The position numbers were made by a program, and so were the translations under genes. Shown here piece by piece: positions 9,061 to 18,719 of a stretch of 64,000 nt of DNA. The notes under the pieces are model-generated. The model worked only from the letters and a program-made list of their open reading frames with translations, made no database searches and was not told the DNA's origin. Numbering within the stretch: position 1 is the stretch's first letter; every line of letters begins with the position of its first letter. Source of the stretch: Chryseosolibacter indicum (lineage in GTDB: Bacteria > Bacteroidota > Bacteroidia > Cytophagales > Cyclobacteriaceae); NCBI RefSeq assembly GCF_018598585.1, contig NZ_JAHESD010000009.1:1-64000 (forward strand). The letters run 5' to 3'.

Positions 9061-11538
9061 CTAATTATCACTACAACTTAAGAAGTCATTTCCAATAGGC
9101 TGCCCAGGTGGAGGTGGCAGAAGGTTTTCAAATTTGTATTCAGCAGGATTATTTTGAAAAGTATCTATTCTTAATAAAGCATAAGAATAATGAGCCCTCC
9201 AGGTTTCAGAAGTTGTGCCCTTGGTTTTGTCACTCAGCCATTGTTTAAGTTGGCTTATTTTCAGATTAGCTATGGCACGCGCCTGAAGCGACGCTTCTTT
9301 CGCCAATGATAGTTTGAACAGGTTATTGAGCACAACATCGTTTATTGTAATCTGCACAGCCCCTTCGTAACCATCTTTTGGTGATGCTTTTATAGTTGCA
9401 TTAAAAACAATATCCAAAACCGAACTCAATGATGGTTGTTTACCATCGCGTGCATTATGTTCTACTAGTCGCGTAGCGCGAGCCGGATACATAAGCAAAC
9501 TTAAAGTAAGATCTGCAGCGCTCTCTACTGCACCTAAGGGATCAAAAGCAAGATCGGTTCTTGTTTTAATCACCTCCCGGCCGCGTATATACCCGATAGG
9601 TCTGGGTGGTATGTTCTTTAAAATGCTTTCAGGCAATGCCAATGTTGAAGGAGCGATGGCCTTAAGAAGTGACTGCAATGCTTTCGACTGTACTTCAGGC
9701 GATACAAATTCAGTCACTGGCTGACCATCACCTCTTAAAGCATATCGGTAATTTAATCCGCCGATAAGTTTTACAGAAGCTTCCGCCTGGTACCGGTGAG
9801 CAAAATAAAGAGGAACCAGTACCTCTTCAAGCAGGGCCATAGGTGTTCCTGGTTTTATATTGTTCTGTCCGAAGTTCTTCAGTGCTACGGTACGTATTTC
9901 AAGTACACGATTTAATTCTTCCGCCGCATCCTTGCCGTTATCCCACAAATGTGCATAAGGGTGTGATCCCCCTTGTGGTCTTGCATCCTGATCAGACAAA
10001 AAGGTAAGCCCTTCTTTCAGCGAGTTTTGTATAATCTTATTCAACTCCTCTTCTTCATTAACTCCGTCTGCAAAATCCTGATAGCCATATGTAATTGCTA
10101 CTTTATCCCAGGGCCCTATTTTATCATCATAAGCATTACTCAAGCTTATTTTGCCATTGTTAAGTGTCGCCATGGGATGAGGGTAGTCCATCACAGAGGC
10201 AAGATTTTCAGTACTTGACGCGTAACTATGCGCTAGTCCTAACGTATGTCCTACTTCGTGAGCAGCTAACTGCCTGAGACGCGCTAAGGCCATTTGTTCC
10301 ATTTCCTTTGATACAGGTTTGCCCATCTCGTAAGGAGCAAGCAGACCTTCAGCAATCAAATAGTCCTGACGTACACGCAACGAACCTAAAGTAACATGCC
10401 CTTTAATTATCTCACCTGTCCTGGGGTCAGTTACGGAAGCACCATAAGACCAACCGCGAGTAGAACGGTGTACCCATTGTATAACATTATATCTTACATC
10501 CATTGGATCTGCTCCTTCAGGCATCATTTCTACCCGAAAGGCATCTTTATAACCGGCAGCTTCGTAGGCCTGATTCCACCAACGTGCGCCATCTAACAAA
10601 GCAGACCGTATAGGCTCGGGTGTTCCTCGGTCGAGGTAATAGACAATAGGCTCAACAGGCTCGCTAACTTTTGCTGATGGATCTTTTTTCTCCAAGCGAT
10701 GTCTTGTAATAAAACGTTTTTCGATAGGTTCACTTATGGGTGTAGCGTAATCAAAATACATCATGTTAAAGTAACCTGCACGTGGATCGAACTTTCTTGG
10801 TTTATAATTTGCATCAGGCAACTGAACAAAAGAATGATGTTGCCTTACTGTAACACTTGAAGGTGTGGGCGTAACGCTTCTGATGTACGCCCCTTCTGGT
10901 TTTCCTGTAAAGGTTAGGATTACTTCAAACTCAGTGTTCTGCGGAAAGCTTTTGGTGCGTTCCATATAAAATGCGGATCGGCTCTTATCAAGCGAATAGG
11001 TACCTTGTTGCGCTGATTTAAGCGTATTGATTACATCATGTACATCTTGTAAAAAGAAATCACTCGCATCAACCAATACTTTACCGTTTTCTTCTGCTTC
11101 TACTTTAAAACCCCATAATACTGACTGCGCGAATGCTTCTTCTACTGCTTTGCGCTCATCCTGGTTATCGGTTATAGCACGATACTTATAATTTGGTTCT
11201 ATCAATAAAACCTTTGAACCTCTTCTATCAAATCTTACGATCCGCTCATTTCCTAACTGCCCTCTGTCTAACCCTATATCATTGGAGCCAAGCCCTGCTG
11301 GCAAAGAGTTTACGTATAACAACTCAGTATTAAACTTGTCTATGATAAGAAAGATCTTGTCCTGCTTTTCATCGTAATAGAAATTAAAAAAGCCTTCAAA
11401 GCTTTTCATCCCCTTTACCTTTGCTCCGATAGTGTTTTCTGTGTTTATAGTTGATTGCTCTGGCTTCTGATCTTTCTTTTGAGCAAGCGATGCGAAGCAA
11501 AACATCGCTATAAAGAGTATGGTTAAATAGCGTTTCAT
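9061..11538 (-). CDS. Secreted zinc-dependent metalloprotease (DUF5117/DUF4953 type metzincin)
   Basis: An 825-residue protein with a signal peptide (MKRYLTILFIAMFCFASLAQ). The N-terminal half follows the DUF5117 pattern (SFEGFFNFYYDEKQDKIFL, then NERIVRFDRRG). The catalytic metzincin motif HEVGHTLGLAH lies near residue 427 and is followed by a Met-turn-like SVMDYPHP, both complete. The C-terminal ~300 residues are helical and shared by this Bacteroidota family. The length matches family members (~800-850). It probably acts in the periplasm or outside the cell as an endopeptidase; the substrate is unknown. It lies alone, with no operon partner within 270 bp. Confidence 0.9.
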   Translation of the reverse strand: MKRYLTILFIAMFCFASLAQKKDQKPEQSTINTENTIGAKVKGMKSFEGFFNFYYDEKQDKIFLIIDKFNTELLYVNSLPAGLGSNDIGLDRGQLGNERIVRFDRRGSKVLLIEPNYKYRAITDNQDERKAVEEAFAQSVLWGFKVEAEENGKVLVDASDFFLQDVHDVINTLKSAQQGTYSLDKSRSAFYMERTKSFPQNTEFEVILTFTGKPEGAYIRSVTPTPSSVTVRQHHSFVQLPDANYKPRKFDPRAGYFNMMYFDYATPISEPIEKRFITRHRLEKKDPSAKVSEPVEPIVYYLDRGTPEPIRSALLDGARWWNQAYEAAGYKDAFRVEMMPEGADPMDVRYNVIQWVHRSTRGWSYGASVTDPRTGEIIKGHVTLGSLRVRQDYLIAEGLLAPYEMGKPVSKEMEQMALARLRQLAAHEVGHTLGLAHSYASSTENLASVMDYPHPMATLNNGKISLSNAYDDKIGPWDKVAITYGYQDFADGVNEEEELNKIIQNSLKEGLTFLSDQDARPQGGSHPYAHLWDNGKDAAEELNRVLEIRTVALKNFGQNNIKPGTPMALLEEVLVPLYFAHRYQAEASVKLIGGLNYRYALRGDGQPVTEFVSPEVQSKALQSLLKAIAPSTLALPESILKNIPPRPIGYIRGREVIKTRTDLAFDPLGAVESAADLTLSLLMYPARATRLVEHNARDGKQPSLSSVLDIVFNATIKASPKDGYEGAVQITINDVVLNNLFKLSLAKEASLQARAIANLKISQLKQWLSDKTKGTTSETWRAHYSYALLRIDTFQNNPAEYKFENLLPPPPGQPIGNDFLSCSDN

Positions 11539-11723
11539 AGATTTAGGTTTAAGCTAAATCTACAAAGTGTTAAGTGAATGCGCTAAAAATTTATATCTGC
11601 GGTGTTTAAAACTGCTTAAATCGAATGAATTCAATCGTGCCTATCAGATCGCTCCTTCGATATTTTCCATCCTTTTTTAAAGAACAAGAAACATAAAATG
11701 ATAAAACGAGCAATGTTGGCTTA

Positions 11724-11790
11724 AAATAAAATGACTAAGATCATGACAAAGGCCTTAAAGGAAGCCCAATCACGACAAGTCATTTTATTT
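11724..11790. repeat. 13-bp perfect inverted repeat downstream of the sterol desaturase gene
   Basis: Arms AAATAAAATGACT (11724-11736) and AGTCATTTTATTT (11778-11790) are exact reverse complements with a 41-nt spacer containing the palindrome AAGGCCTT. It starts 25 nt past the minus-strand stop at 11815. Read on the minus strand, the second arm ends in a T-rich stretch, so it may be a long-loop terminator, or a remnant of a small inverted-repeat element. Confidence 0.6.
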
Positions 11791-11814
11791 CAGTAAACTC
11801 TTATAGAATTGATG

Positions 11815-12792
11815 TTATATTACTTTCCCCTCACTTTGAATACTTGGTACGGGTTTCTGCGGAGCCTCTATTTTAACTTTCGAAAATTCGAAGTTAAGGT
11901 GCTTTTTGTAGTTCGCTATATCCTCAGGATCGCCAAAAATGTAGAATAACTTCTCTTTGAAAGATTTTGCCTGTTTAATGTCTTTCAGGATATCAACATA
12001 TTCATGGAAGTTAATATGGATAGGATCATGCTTGTGGTCAATGTTATGCGTTATTCCATAAATCACCTGTTCGTCTTCAGGTTCAAATGTTCCAAACATG
12101 CGATCCCAGATAATGAATGTCGCGCCGAAGTTCTTGTTAATATACTTCTCCTGTGAGCCGTGGTGTACCCTATGGTTAGAGGGTGTCGCAAACACATACT
12201 CGATAACAGGATGTAACCTTCTGATGTATTCAGTATGAACCCAGAACTGAAATAATACCGCTATCTGATTTGTTATGAAAATAATAATTGGATGAAAACC
12301 GATTAGAGCGACAGGTATAAAAAAGATTATCTTGATATACTGTACCCAACTCAACCGAAATGAAACAGTAAGGTTATAATGCTCACCGGAATGGTGGGCG
12401 ACGTGCGTGGCCCAGAAGAAACGCATGTGATGTGACACCCTATGTGCCCAATAGCTACAAAAATCAAAAATGATGTAGCATGGTATAAAAGTCCACCACT
12501 TAAATTCCATGCGCCAAGGTATAAGGTTATAGATGAAAATAAAGAGATAGAGCAGAAGAGTCTTCAAAGCAACTCCAATAATCACATTTCCTATTCCAAC
12601 TAATGTAGAGCCGATGGTTTCGGACTTCTCATAATATTTTCTGTTTTGTAGATAAGAAATAAGGTACTCAAGACCAACAAAGAAAAACATAACGGGTGCA
12701 GCATACACAATGATGTTAGGAATTTCACCATTCAAACTGCTTACAGCATCAAATGGAATTTTTTCAGCACCGAAGATTGAGTCGAACGTCAT
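11815..12792 (-). CDS. Sterol desaturase / fatty acid hydroxylase superfamily membrane protein
   Basis: A 325-residue integral membrane protein with about four to six hydrophobic segments (e.g. VYAAPVMFFFVGLEYLI, LKTLLLYLFIFIYNLI, IIFFIPVALIGF). The di-iron histidine clusters of the superfamily are present: HRVSHH, HVAHHSGEHYN and HRVHHG, plus HNIDH. Known relatives hydroxylate or desaturate sterols, carotenoids or fatty-acyl/sphingoid chains with O2. The C-terminal ~60 residues are soluble and basic. A candidate promoter lies just upstream (12833-12862). It is monocistronic. The substrate is unknown; a hydroxylase of a lipid typical of Bacteroidota is plausible. Confidence 0.88.
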   Translation of the reverse strand: MTFDSIFGAEKIPFDAVSSLNGEIPNIIVYAAPVMFFFVGLEYLISYLQNRKYYEKSETIGSTLVGIGNVIIGVALKTLLLYLFIFIYNLIPWRMEFKWWTFIPCYIIFDFCSYWAHRVSHHMRFFWATHVAHHSGEHYNLTVSFRLSWVQYIKIIFFIPVALIGFHPIIIFITNQIAVLFQFWVHTEYIRRLHPVIEYVFATPSNHRVHHGSQEKYINKNFGATFIIWDRMFGTFEPEDEQVIYGITHNIDHKHDPIHINFHEYVDILKDIKQAKSFKEKLFYIFGDPEDIANYKKHLNFEFSKVKIEAPQKPVPSIQSEGKVI

Positions 12793-12832
12793 CAGGAAAA
12801 ATTTAAACGAGAAATATATTAAAAAACTATAC

Positions 12833-12862
12833 CAAAAGATTGAACTACATAAGTTCTTACAA
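12833..12862 (-). promoter_or_regulatory. Candidate promoter of the sterol desaturase gene
   Basis: On the minus strand TTG (12862-12860) is followed after 19 nt by ATCTTTTG (12840-12833), a 6/8 match to TAnnTTTG. Transcription would begin about 35 nt before the ATG. This is a moderate match only. Confidence 0.35.
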
Positions 12863-13088
12863 TAGCACTAAACTAAACGATTAAACCAGCACTAGTCTCT
12901 TAAAGACCTGTTTATGTTTGTTTAGCACATCTTACACCTACTCACCTAAGAAGAATTTTATTCTATTAAGTACTGTTCTATTTTTAGTCACTAGTACTCC
13001 ACTGTATTTTTTATTTCCAGGACTTTTTTTCCTGATCTGGAAAATGTAAATGCATTGTTTCACTTCTGTTCAACTTAATTCTACTATT

Positions 13089-13376
13089 ATGGCAGCAATA
13101 CACTTAAAACAGCCCTATAAAATACTCTCCCACAAAATCAAAAGATATACAAATCACTACAGCATACCGGCTGATGCCTGTGTTATTATTCCATTAAAGT
13201 CGTACGGTGATGAGGTAGCCTGTGAGGTTCGGTGGGAAGATGACAATGGAGAACTTCAGGTTAAAGAATCGCTGATATTCACGTCTGAAAATCTTCAGCC
13301 CATCAATAAATTTATTAATTCATCACTGTATGAATTATGGGAACACTATTACGGCCCGAATTCAGCCAATAACTGA
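13089..13376 (+). CDS. Hypothetical protein
   Basis: The frame opens at 13050, but the ATG at 13089 (MAAIHLKQPYKILSHKIKRY) gives a compact 95-residue protein and I prefer it. The protein has no signal peptide and no membrane segment. The middle is beta-rich and charged (CVIIPLKSYGDEVACEVRWE), suggesting a small beta-sandwich or barrel, and the C-terminus is amphipathic. I do not recognise the family. It precedes another small unknown gene and a cold-shock-domain gene on the same strand, with gaps of 257 and 41 bp. Confidence 0.6.
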   Translation: MAAIHLKQPYKILSHKIKRYTNHYSIPADACVIIPLKSYGDEVACEVRWEDDNGELQVKESLIFTSENLQPINKFINSSLYELWEHYYGPNSANN

Positions 13377-13633
13377 GTATTACCTACCGCCATTGGTAAG
13401 CATTAATATAATACTTTTGGATTTAGCAGCTAATTGAGCTATATTTAAAAACTTTATTAATCAATCAATTCTATAACACTTATCTGTCTGTTCTGCTCCG
13501 TTCGGAGATAAGCATTATTCAACATGGCTCTTTAATAAAGCTGGTCCTAGTGCAATTGAAATGGCTTTTGCCGCAAAGCAGCTTCAAAAAGACTGCATTG
13601 CAGTTAAAATAATATATAATAATTACTGTTTGA

Positions 13634-13978
13634 ATGAATTATAATAGCGATACAATAGTTAAAATGTATAGCCCGATCTGGAGTAAATATCGTCCTGCCA
13701 TTCTGAAAATGCTAATTGAGTCAGCTGCTGAGCCTCAGCGTTACCAACTGTCAGCGCATGAATTCAAGGCATTAAACTCAAAGCAAAGGGGTGGATATCA
13801 TTTTATTCTTCAGGTTTCAGAAGGCAAAGCGCAAAACAACATCAAAGAATCTATCGTTGCGCAGGACCTGCTCGAAACATTGAGATCATCTCCTAAAGGG
13901 TCTGAACTTATACAAGGTGGTTCTTACGAAATATCGATGGATAAATTGTTTGTACTCCACGTTAGTAAGCTCAATTAA
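13634..13978 (+). CDS. Hypothetical protein
   Basis: A 114-residue soluble protein with no recognised domain. The N-terminal third is helical (MYSPIWSKYRPAILKMLIES). The middle YQLSAHEFKALNSKQRGGYHFILQVSEGKA and the C-terminal VLHVSKLN suggest alternating helix and strand. It lies 41 nt before the cold-shock-domain gene on the same strand, so the two may be co-transcribed. A TACTGTTTG sequence at ~13622-13630 resembles a -7 element with one extra base. Confidence 0.6.
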   Translation: MNYNSDTIVKMYSPIWSKYRPAILKMLIESAAEPQRYQLSAHEFKALNSKQRGGYHFILQVSEGKAQNNIKESIVAQDLLETLRSSPKGSELIQGGSYEISMDKLFVLHVSKLN

Positions 13979-14019
13979 ACAAGTATTAAATAAAATAGTA
14001 TAATCGGTTAAATTAAAGT

Positions 14020-14472
14020 ATGGCGAAATCACAAGAAACATTTAGTAAAAAAGAAAAAGAAAAGAAAAGACTGCAAAAAAGGAAAGAAAAGGAAGAGCGT
14101 AAGGCTGAAAGAAAAGCTAATGCTAAAGAAGGCAAAACATTGGATGAAATGATGGCCTACGTAGATGAGAATGGAAACATTACTTCAACTCCTCCTGATC
14201 CGAATAAAAGAAGGACAGTTATAAAAGAGGAAGATATTGTTTTAGGTTCAAGAAATGTTGAAGGAGCAAGACCTCTTAATGTTAGAAAGGGCCGTGTTAC
14301 GTTCTTCAACACCTCTAAGGGCTATGGCTTTATAAAAGACGAACAATCTCAGGAAAGTGTTTTTGTTCATATGAACGCCCTGAGTGCTCCTATTCAGGAG
14401 AATGACAAAGTTACTTTTGAAACACAAATGGGCGTGAAAGGACTTTCAGCTGTTAATGTGAAGAAGGTCTAA
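14020..14472 (+). CDS. Cold-shock-domain (CspA-type) protein with basic N-terminal extension
   Basis: A 150-residue protein. Residues 1-50 are extremely Lys/Glu-rich and likely helical (KKEKEKKRLQKRKEKEERKA), forming a coiled or nucleic-acid-binding arm. Residues ~86-150 are a cold-shock domain with both RNP motifs (GYGFIKD and VFVHMNAL). Family knowledge: binds single-stranded RNA or DNA and melts RNA structure. The long basic extension is shared by many Bacteroidota CSD proteins and is absent from E. coli CspA. A strong intrinsic terminator follows 28 nt after the stop. It probably forms an operon with the unknown gene at 13634. Confidence 0.9.
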   Translation: MAKSQETFSKKEKEKKRLQKRKEKEERKAERKANAKEGKTLDEMMAYVDENGNITSTPPDPNKRRTVIKEEDIVLGSRNVEGARPLNVRKGRVTFFNTSKGYGFIKDEQSQESVFVHMNALSAPIQENDKVTFETQMGVKGLSAVNVKKV

Positions 14473-14499
14473 TCCCTTGGAATTGTGCAATTCTCCAAC

Positions 14500-14534
14500 A
14501 AAAGTCTGAGTAACCTCCGACTTTTTTTTGTTTT
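14500..14534 (+). terminator. Intrinsic terminator after the cold-shock gene
   Basis: Stem arms 14500-14510 and 14515-14525 (one T/C mismatch, loop TAAC) are followed by eight T, G and five T. It sits between convergent genes. Confidence 0.88.
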
Positions 14535-14564
14535 TATAGCTTATAGAGAAGTAGTTTCTACTTT

Positions 14565-15824
14565 TTACCTTTTGTATATAACACCGTCTTTCATAACGAG
14601 TAAAAGTTTGCGTAAGGCAGATACGTCCGTAGCTGGATCACCATTTACTACGATCAGGTCTGCCTTCATTCCGGGGAGTATCCTTCCTATACTATCACTA
14701 AGATGAAATACTTGTGCATTTACACTTGTTGCTGATCTTAACGCGTCAACCGGTTTCATTCCGTAAGCCACCATCATTTCGAGCTCACGGACATTGTCAC
14801 CATGAGGGAATACACCAACATCGCCACCTGCACAAATTGTTACTCCAGCTTTTAAAGCCTCTGCAAATGACTTCTTTTTAGCTTGAATGCGTGTCGGTTC
14901 TGGCAACGTGTTCTTCTTCCAACCTTTGTATTGACTTACTGCATCTCCTGCTGCTATTGTAGGACATAGCGCAACGCCCTTCTGCTTCATGAGATTAAAA
15001 ATTTCCGCAGTTCCGTAGTCTCCATGTTCAATGGTTTCTACTCCTGCCTCAATTGCCCTTCGCATGCCTTCAACGGTTGAGGCGTGGGCAACTACAGGCC
15101 TGCCACTGCTCCGTGCTGTTTCTACAATAAGTTTAAGCTCTTCAGTAGAAAAGGTAGGCATTGGCTTTTCATTTATTCCCCATCGGTAGTCTGCGTAAAC
15201 TTTAACAATATCTGCGCCCTTTCCTATCTGGTCGCGTACCACTTTAATAAGGTTATTACCATCAGCTGGCTCGGCTCCCAGCATCACTTCAAAATCTGAG
15301 TCAAAACCTTTCGGGCCATAACTTCCGGTAGCTACTATCGCACGCCCTGCAACAAGCATTCGTGGGCCAGGAATTATCCCCTGTTCTATTGCTTGTTTTA
15401 AGCCTACATCAGCATACCCTGCTCCTTCAGAACCCAAATCTCTTACAGTTGTAAAACCTGCCAATAAAGTCTTTTGTGCATGCACCGTCGCCCGTGCTAC
15501 TCTTAGCGCGTCGGACTCTTTCAAAATCTGTTCATCCCAAGCGGTTTCATTGTAAGGATGAAGAAGAAGATGCGAGTGCCCTTCAATAAGGCCAGGCAAT
15601 AGCGTCGCTCCTTTCAAATTTATTCTCTCTGCACCCACTGCTTTTAATGAAGACAGCGGTCCTGTCCCAACTATTTTATCTTGCCTTACCAGTACTGCCC
15701 ATCCAGGATGCATAACTTCACCATCAAAGACCTGCTGAGGAACTATCAGGTACTCGGATTGTGCATATGCCTTACCCTGAAACAAATAGAAGCATAATAA
15801 AATGAAAACGACATATAATCTCAT
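14565..15824 (-). CDS. Exported amidohydrolase family protein (imidazolonepropionase-like)
   Basis: A 419-residue protein with a signal peptide (residues ~1-21, ending KAYAQ). It is a metal-dependent amidohydrolase barrel: GHSHLLLH near residue 82 is the first metal motif, the IVKVYADY lysine lies near 206, VVAHAST and IEHGDYG carry the next His residues, and GGDVGVFPHGDN carries the catalytic Asp region. The C-terminal KADLIVVNGDP closes the small beta-sandwich. Exported members act as prolidase-like dipeptidases or hydrolyse lactams and N-acyl amino acids. The substrate here is not identifiable. It converges with the cold-shock gene. Confidence 0.88.
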   Translation of the reverse strand: MRLYVVFILLCFYLFQGKAYAQSEYLIVPQQVFDGEVMHPGWAVLVRQDKIVGTGPLSSLKAVGAERINLKGATLLPGLIEGHSHLLLHPYNETAWDEQILKESDALRVARATVHAQKTLLAGFTTVRDLGSEGAGYADVGLKQAIEQGIIPGPRMLVAGRAIVATGSYGPKGFDSDFEVMLGAEPADGNNLIKVVRDQIGKGADIVKVYADYRWGINEKPMPTFSTEELKLIVETARSSGRPVVAHASTVEGMRRAIEAGVETIEHGDYGTAEIFNLMKQKGVALCPTIAAGDAVSQYKGWKKNTLPEPTRIQAKKKSFAEALKAGVTICAGGDVGVFPHGDNVRELEMMVAYGMKPVDALRSATSVNAQVFHLSDSIGRILPGMKADLIVVNGDPATDVSALRKLLLVMKDGVIYKR

Positions 15825-16010
15825 GATGAAAAGGTAATGCGTTTTTTTAACACATTATCATTGTAAATTGTAATAAGGGCTGTTCTTTATATAATTATGA
15901 TTCTGTTAACAGAAATGGCGGATTAGGATTATAAAAGGCAGATGCTATTGAAGGCCTCGTATTTCTTTTTAATGGTAAAATTAATTAGTCAGTACTTAAA
16001 AATAGACATT

Positions 16011-16397
16011 ATGAACTTTCATACAAGAAAATGGGTAAAACCAGAAGATCTTAACCCTAATGGTTCATTGTTTGGTGGCAGCTTACTTAAATGGATAGAC
16101 GAAGAGGCCGCCATTTATGCCATTGTGCAACTTGAAAACGATAGGGTGGTTACAAAGTTTATTTCGGAAATAAATTTCGTAAGCTCCGCAAAACAAGGTG
16201 ACATTATTGAATTAGGTATTACAGCAACAAACTTTGGCAGAACATCATTGACCATGAGATGTGAAGTAAGAAACAAAATCACCCGCAAGAGTATACTAAC
16301 TATTGAAAAGATCGTGTTTGTTAACCTGGATAGTGAGGGAAATCCAACGCCACACGGCAAAACGAAAATTAAATACATAGAAGAGGAATTCAAGTAG
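16011..16397 (+). CDS. Acyl-CoA thioesterase (hotdog fold, YciA/BFIT-like)
   Basis: The frame opens at 15942, but the ATG at 16011 gives the family start (MNFHTRKWVKPEDLNPNGSL) and 128 residues. The hotdog thioesterase signature is clear: NPNGSLFGGSLLKWIDEEAA, with the conserved Asn and Asp/Glu on the central helix, then SEINFVSSAKQGDIIELG. These enzymes hydrolyse acyl-CoA to free acid and CoA in the cytoplasm, often acetyl- to medium-chain CoA. The gene is single and convergent with GH92. A hairpin overlaps its stop codon. Confidence 0.87.
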   Translation: MNFHTRKWVKPEDLNPNGSLFGGSLLKWIDEEAAIYAIVQLENDRVVTKFISEINFVSSAKQGDIIELGITATNFGRTSLTMRCEVRNKITRKSILTIEKIVFVNLDSEGNPTPHGKTKIKYIEEEFK

Positions 16398-16415
16398 GAA
16401 GAACTCCTCTTCTAT
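16377..16415. terminator. Convergent-gene hairpin overlapping the thioesterase stop
   Basis: Perfect 11-bp arms ATAGAAGAGGA (16377-16387) and TCCTCTTCTAT (16405-16415) enclose a 17-nt loop that contains the thioesterase stop codon. No long T-run follows directly, so termination strength is uncertain. Confidence 0.5.
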
Positions 16416-16424
16416 TGCATCACG

Positions 16425-18719
16425 TTATTTTTTAGGCCTTGATCCCATATAAAAGGTTACAGTGCCTCCATTCATGATTTCCTCATGAGTAAGGTGAAGC
16501 CTTTTTAATGGCTGTCCGTTAACTTCTACCTTTTGAACATAGACGTTTTTATCACTTTGGTTCTTCGTGTCTATTATTAATGTTTTGCCGTTCTCAAGGG
16601 CAATGGTTGCTTTTTGAATAGCGGGACTTCCCAAAGCATATTCATTTGAACCTGGTGCGACAGGGTAAAAGCCCAAAGAAGTAAAGATGTACCAGGCACT
16701 CATCTGCCCGCAATCATCATTACCTCCTAGTCCATCAGGTGTCGGTTGATATTGTTTCTTTAATATCATGCGTACCCGCTCTTGCGTTTTCCACGGCTCA
16801 TTGGTCCAGTTATAGAGATAGGCAACATGGTGAGCAGGCTCATTGCCATGAACATAATTTCCTATGATACCTTCTCGTGTAATGTCTTCGGTTTCTGCAA
16901 AGAACTTGTCAGGCAGATACATGGTAAACAATGAGTCGAGGTGTGTTACAAATCTCTTCGTTCCTCCCATCATTTTTATCATAGACTCAGCATCGTGAGG
17001 CACATACAAGCTATAATTCCACGCATTTCCCTCTATAAATCCCTGACCATGCGTACTTAAGACATCAAATTCCTTTCTGAATACTCCTTTACCATCTCTG
17101 GGTCTTGTATACCCAGTGTTTGCGTCGAATACATTTTTCCAGTTTTGCGATCGCTTCATAAACGTATCATAAACATCCATACGGTTTAGCTTCTTTGCAG
17201 CTTGTGCTATACACCAATCATCATACGCATATTCCAGGGTCATCGACACTGATGAACCACTCTTTTCATCAGGAACATATCCTAACTGTATGTATTCATC
17301 GATAGCGCCATAGTATTTTTGGTTTGCTGTGGCAACGCATGCATCCAATGCTTTGTTAACATCGAAGTTTGCATTTCCTTTAATAATAGCGTCTGCAATA
17401 ACTGAAACACTATGATATCCAATCATACACCAATTTTCATTTGCATAGTGCGACCATACCGGAAGCATATGATGCACGCTTTGATCATAATGAGCAATCA
17501 TGGATTGGATCATATCCTGATTGCGCTTAGGTTGAAGAATATTAAAAAGAGGGTGTAAAGCTCTGTAAGTATCCCATAAGGAAAATGTGGTATAATTTGT
17601 AAACCCGTTTGCTTTGTGGTTGTTTTGATCAAGTCCCCTGTACTCGCCATTAACATCCATATACAATGTAGGCCCAAGAAAAGCATGATACATAGCCGTG
17701 TAGAAGTTTACTTTATCTCCAGGTGTTAATGTGTTCACTACTACCTTGCCCAGTTCTTTATTCCATAACTGTTGACCGTTGGTCTTCACCTCTTCAAAAT
17801 CCCAATGAGGAATTTCTGAAAGCATATTTTGCAAAGCACCTTCAGTGCTTACAGGAGACAATGCAAACTTGATTTTTATTTTTTCATTTTCAGAGGTTTT
17901 AAAGTCAAAGTAGAACTTAAGCTGGCGCCCGGCTACCTCAGGAAAATTCTTCCGTTGATCAAATTTACCCCAAAACCCACGATACACCTGAGGTTTTGAA
18001 TTATCCTGACTGCCATATTGTACAAATGGCTTTGAAAAACTCATCGCAAAGTACACGGTTCTTGTTCTTGCCCATCCACTTGTCTGGCGATATCCAGTAA
18101 TCAATGTGTCATTTTCAACACGTACAAACGTCCAAACATTTTTATCAGCATAGTTATAAATGCCACTGGTAAGATCAAGGATAATGTGAGCCTGCTCGGA
18201 CTGAGGGAATGTATATTGATGAAACCCTACGCGACTGCTTGTTGTAAGTTCAGCTATTATGTTATGGTCATCGAGCTTTACTCTGTAGTAGTTTGGTTCT
18301 GCAACTTCATTTTCGTGAGAAAAAGCCGAACGGTATCCCTTCTCAGGATGATCTTCCGTTCCCGAATTAAGCTGAAGTTTGCCAGTAGTGGGCATGATCA
18401 GAAAATCACCAAGATCCGAATGGCCTGTACCACTAAAGTGAGTATGGCTAAAGCCTACTATGGTAGGATCATCGTATTGATAGCCTGCGCAATATTTATA
18501 TACAGGACCATTATACTTACCATTATGTTCATAAAGCAATGTATCTGTTTCCGGGCTCAATTGTACCATACCAAAAGGCACAGTAGCTCCAGGATAAGTA
18601 TGGCCCATCTTATGCGTACCAATTAAAGGATTTACATACTTTACAAGATCAGTATCTTTTGTTTGAGCGAACGAAGTAAATGCAAGAAAGAGAAGAACTG
18701 GTATTATAATATTTTTCAC
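16425..18719 (-). CDS. GH92 family glycoside hydrolase (alpha-mannosidase)
   Basis: A 764-residue protein with a signal peptide (MKNIIIPVLLFLAFTSFAQ). The N-terminal beta-sandwich opens with YVNPLIGTHKMGHTYPGATV and FGMVQLSPET, the hallmark of GH92. The (alpha/alpha)6 domain carries TTFSLWDTYRALHPL and, near residue 690, GGNDDCGQMSAWYIFTSLGF with the catalytic acid region. The full length is typical. GH92 enzymes are Ca-dependent exo-alpha-mannosidases that trim N-glycans or yeast mannan in the periplasm. No SusC/SusD pair is next to it, so it is not in a classic utilisation locus. A sequence CAAAAATA at 18742-18749 reads as a -7 element on its strand. Confidence 0.93.
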   Translation of the reverse strand: MKNIIIPVLLFLAFTSFAQTKDTDLVKYVNPLIGTHKMGHTYPGATVPFGMVQLSPETDTLLYEHNGKYNGPVYKYCAGYQYDDPTIVGFSHTHFSGTGHSDLGDFLIMPTTGKLQLNSGTEDHPEKGYRSAFSHENEVAEPNYYRVKLDDHNIIAELTTSSRVGFHQYTFPQSEQAHIILDLTSGIYNYADKNVWTFVRVENDTLITGYRQTSGWARTRTVYFAMSFSKPFVQYGSQDNSKPQVYRGFWGKFDQRKNFPEVAGRQLKFYFDFKTSENEKIKIKFALSPVSTEGALQNMLSEIPHWDFEEVKTNGQQLWNKELGKVVVNTLTPGDKVNFYTAMYHAFLGPTLYMDVNGEYRGLDQNNHKANGFTNYTTFSLWDTYRALHPLFNILQPKRNQDMIQSMIAHYDQSVHHMLPVWSHYANENWCMIGYHSVSVIADAIIKGNANFDVNKALDACVATANQKYYGAIDEYIQLGYVPDEKSGSSVSMTLEYAYDDWCIAQAAKKLNRMDVYDTFMKRSQNWKNVFDANTGYTRPRDGKGVFRKEFDVLSTHGQGFIEGNAWNYSLYVPHDAESMIKMMGGTKRFVTHLDSLFTMYLPDKFFAETEDITREGIIGNYVHGNEPAHHVAYLYNWTNEPWKTQERVRMILKKQYQPTPDGLGGNDDCGQMSAWYIFTSLGFYPVAPGSNEYALGSPAIQKATIALENGKTLIIDTKNQSDKNVYVQKVEVNGQPLKRLHLTHEEIMNGGTVTFYMGSRPKK

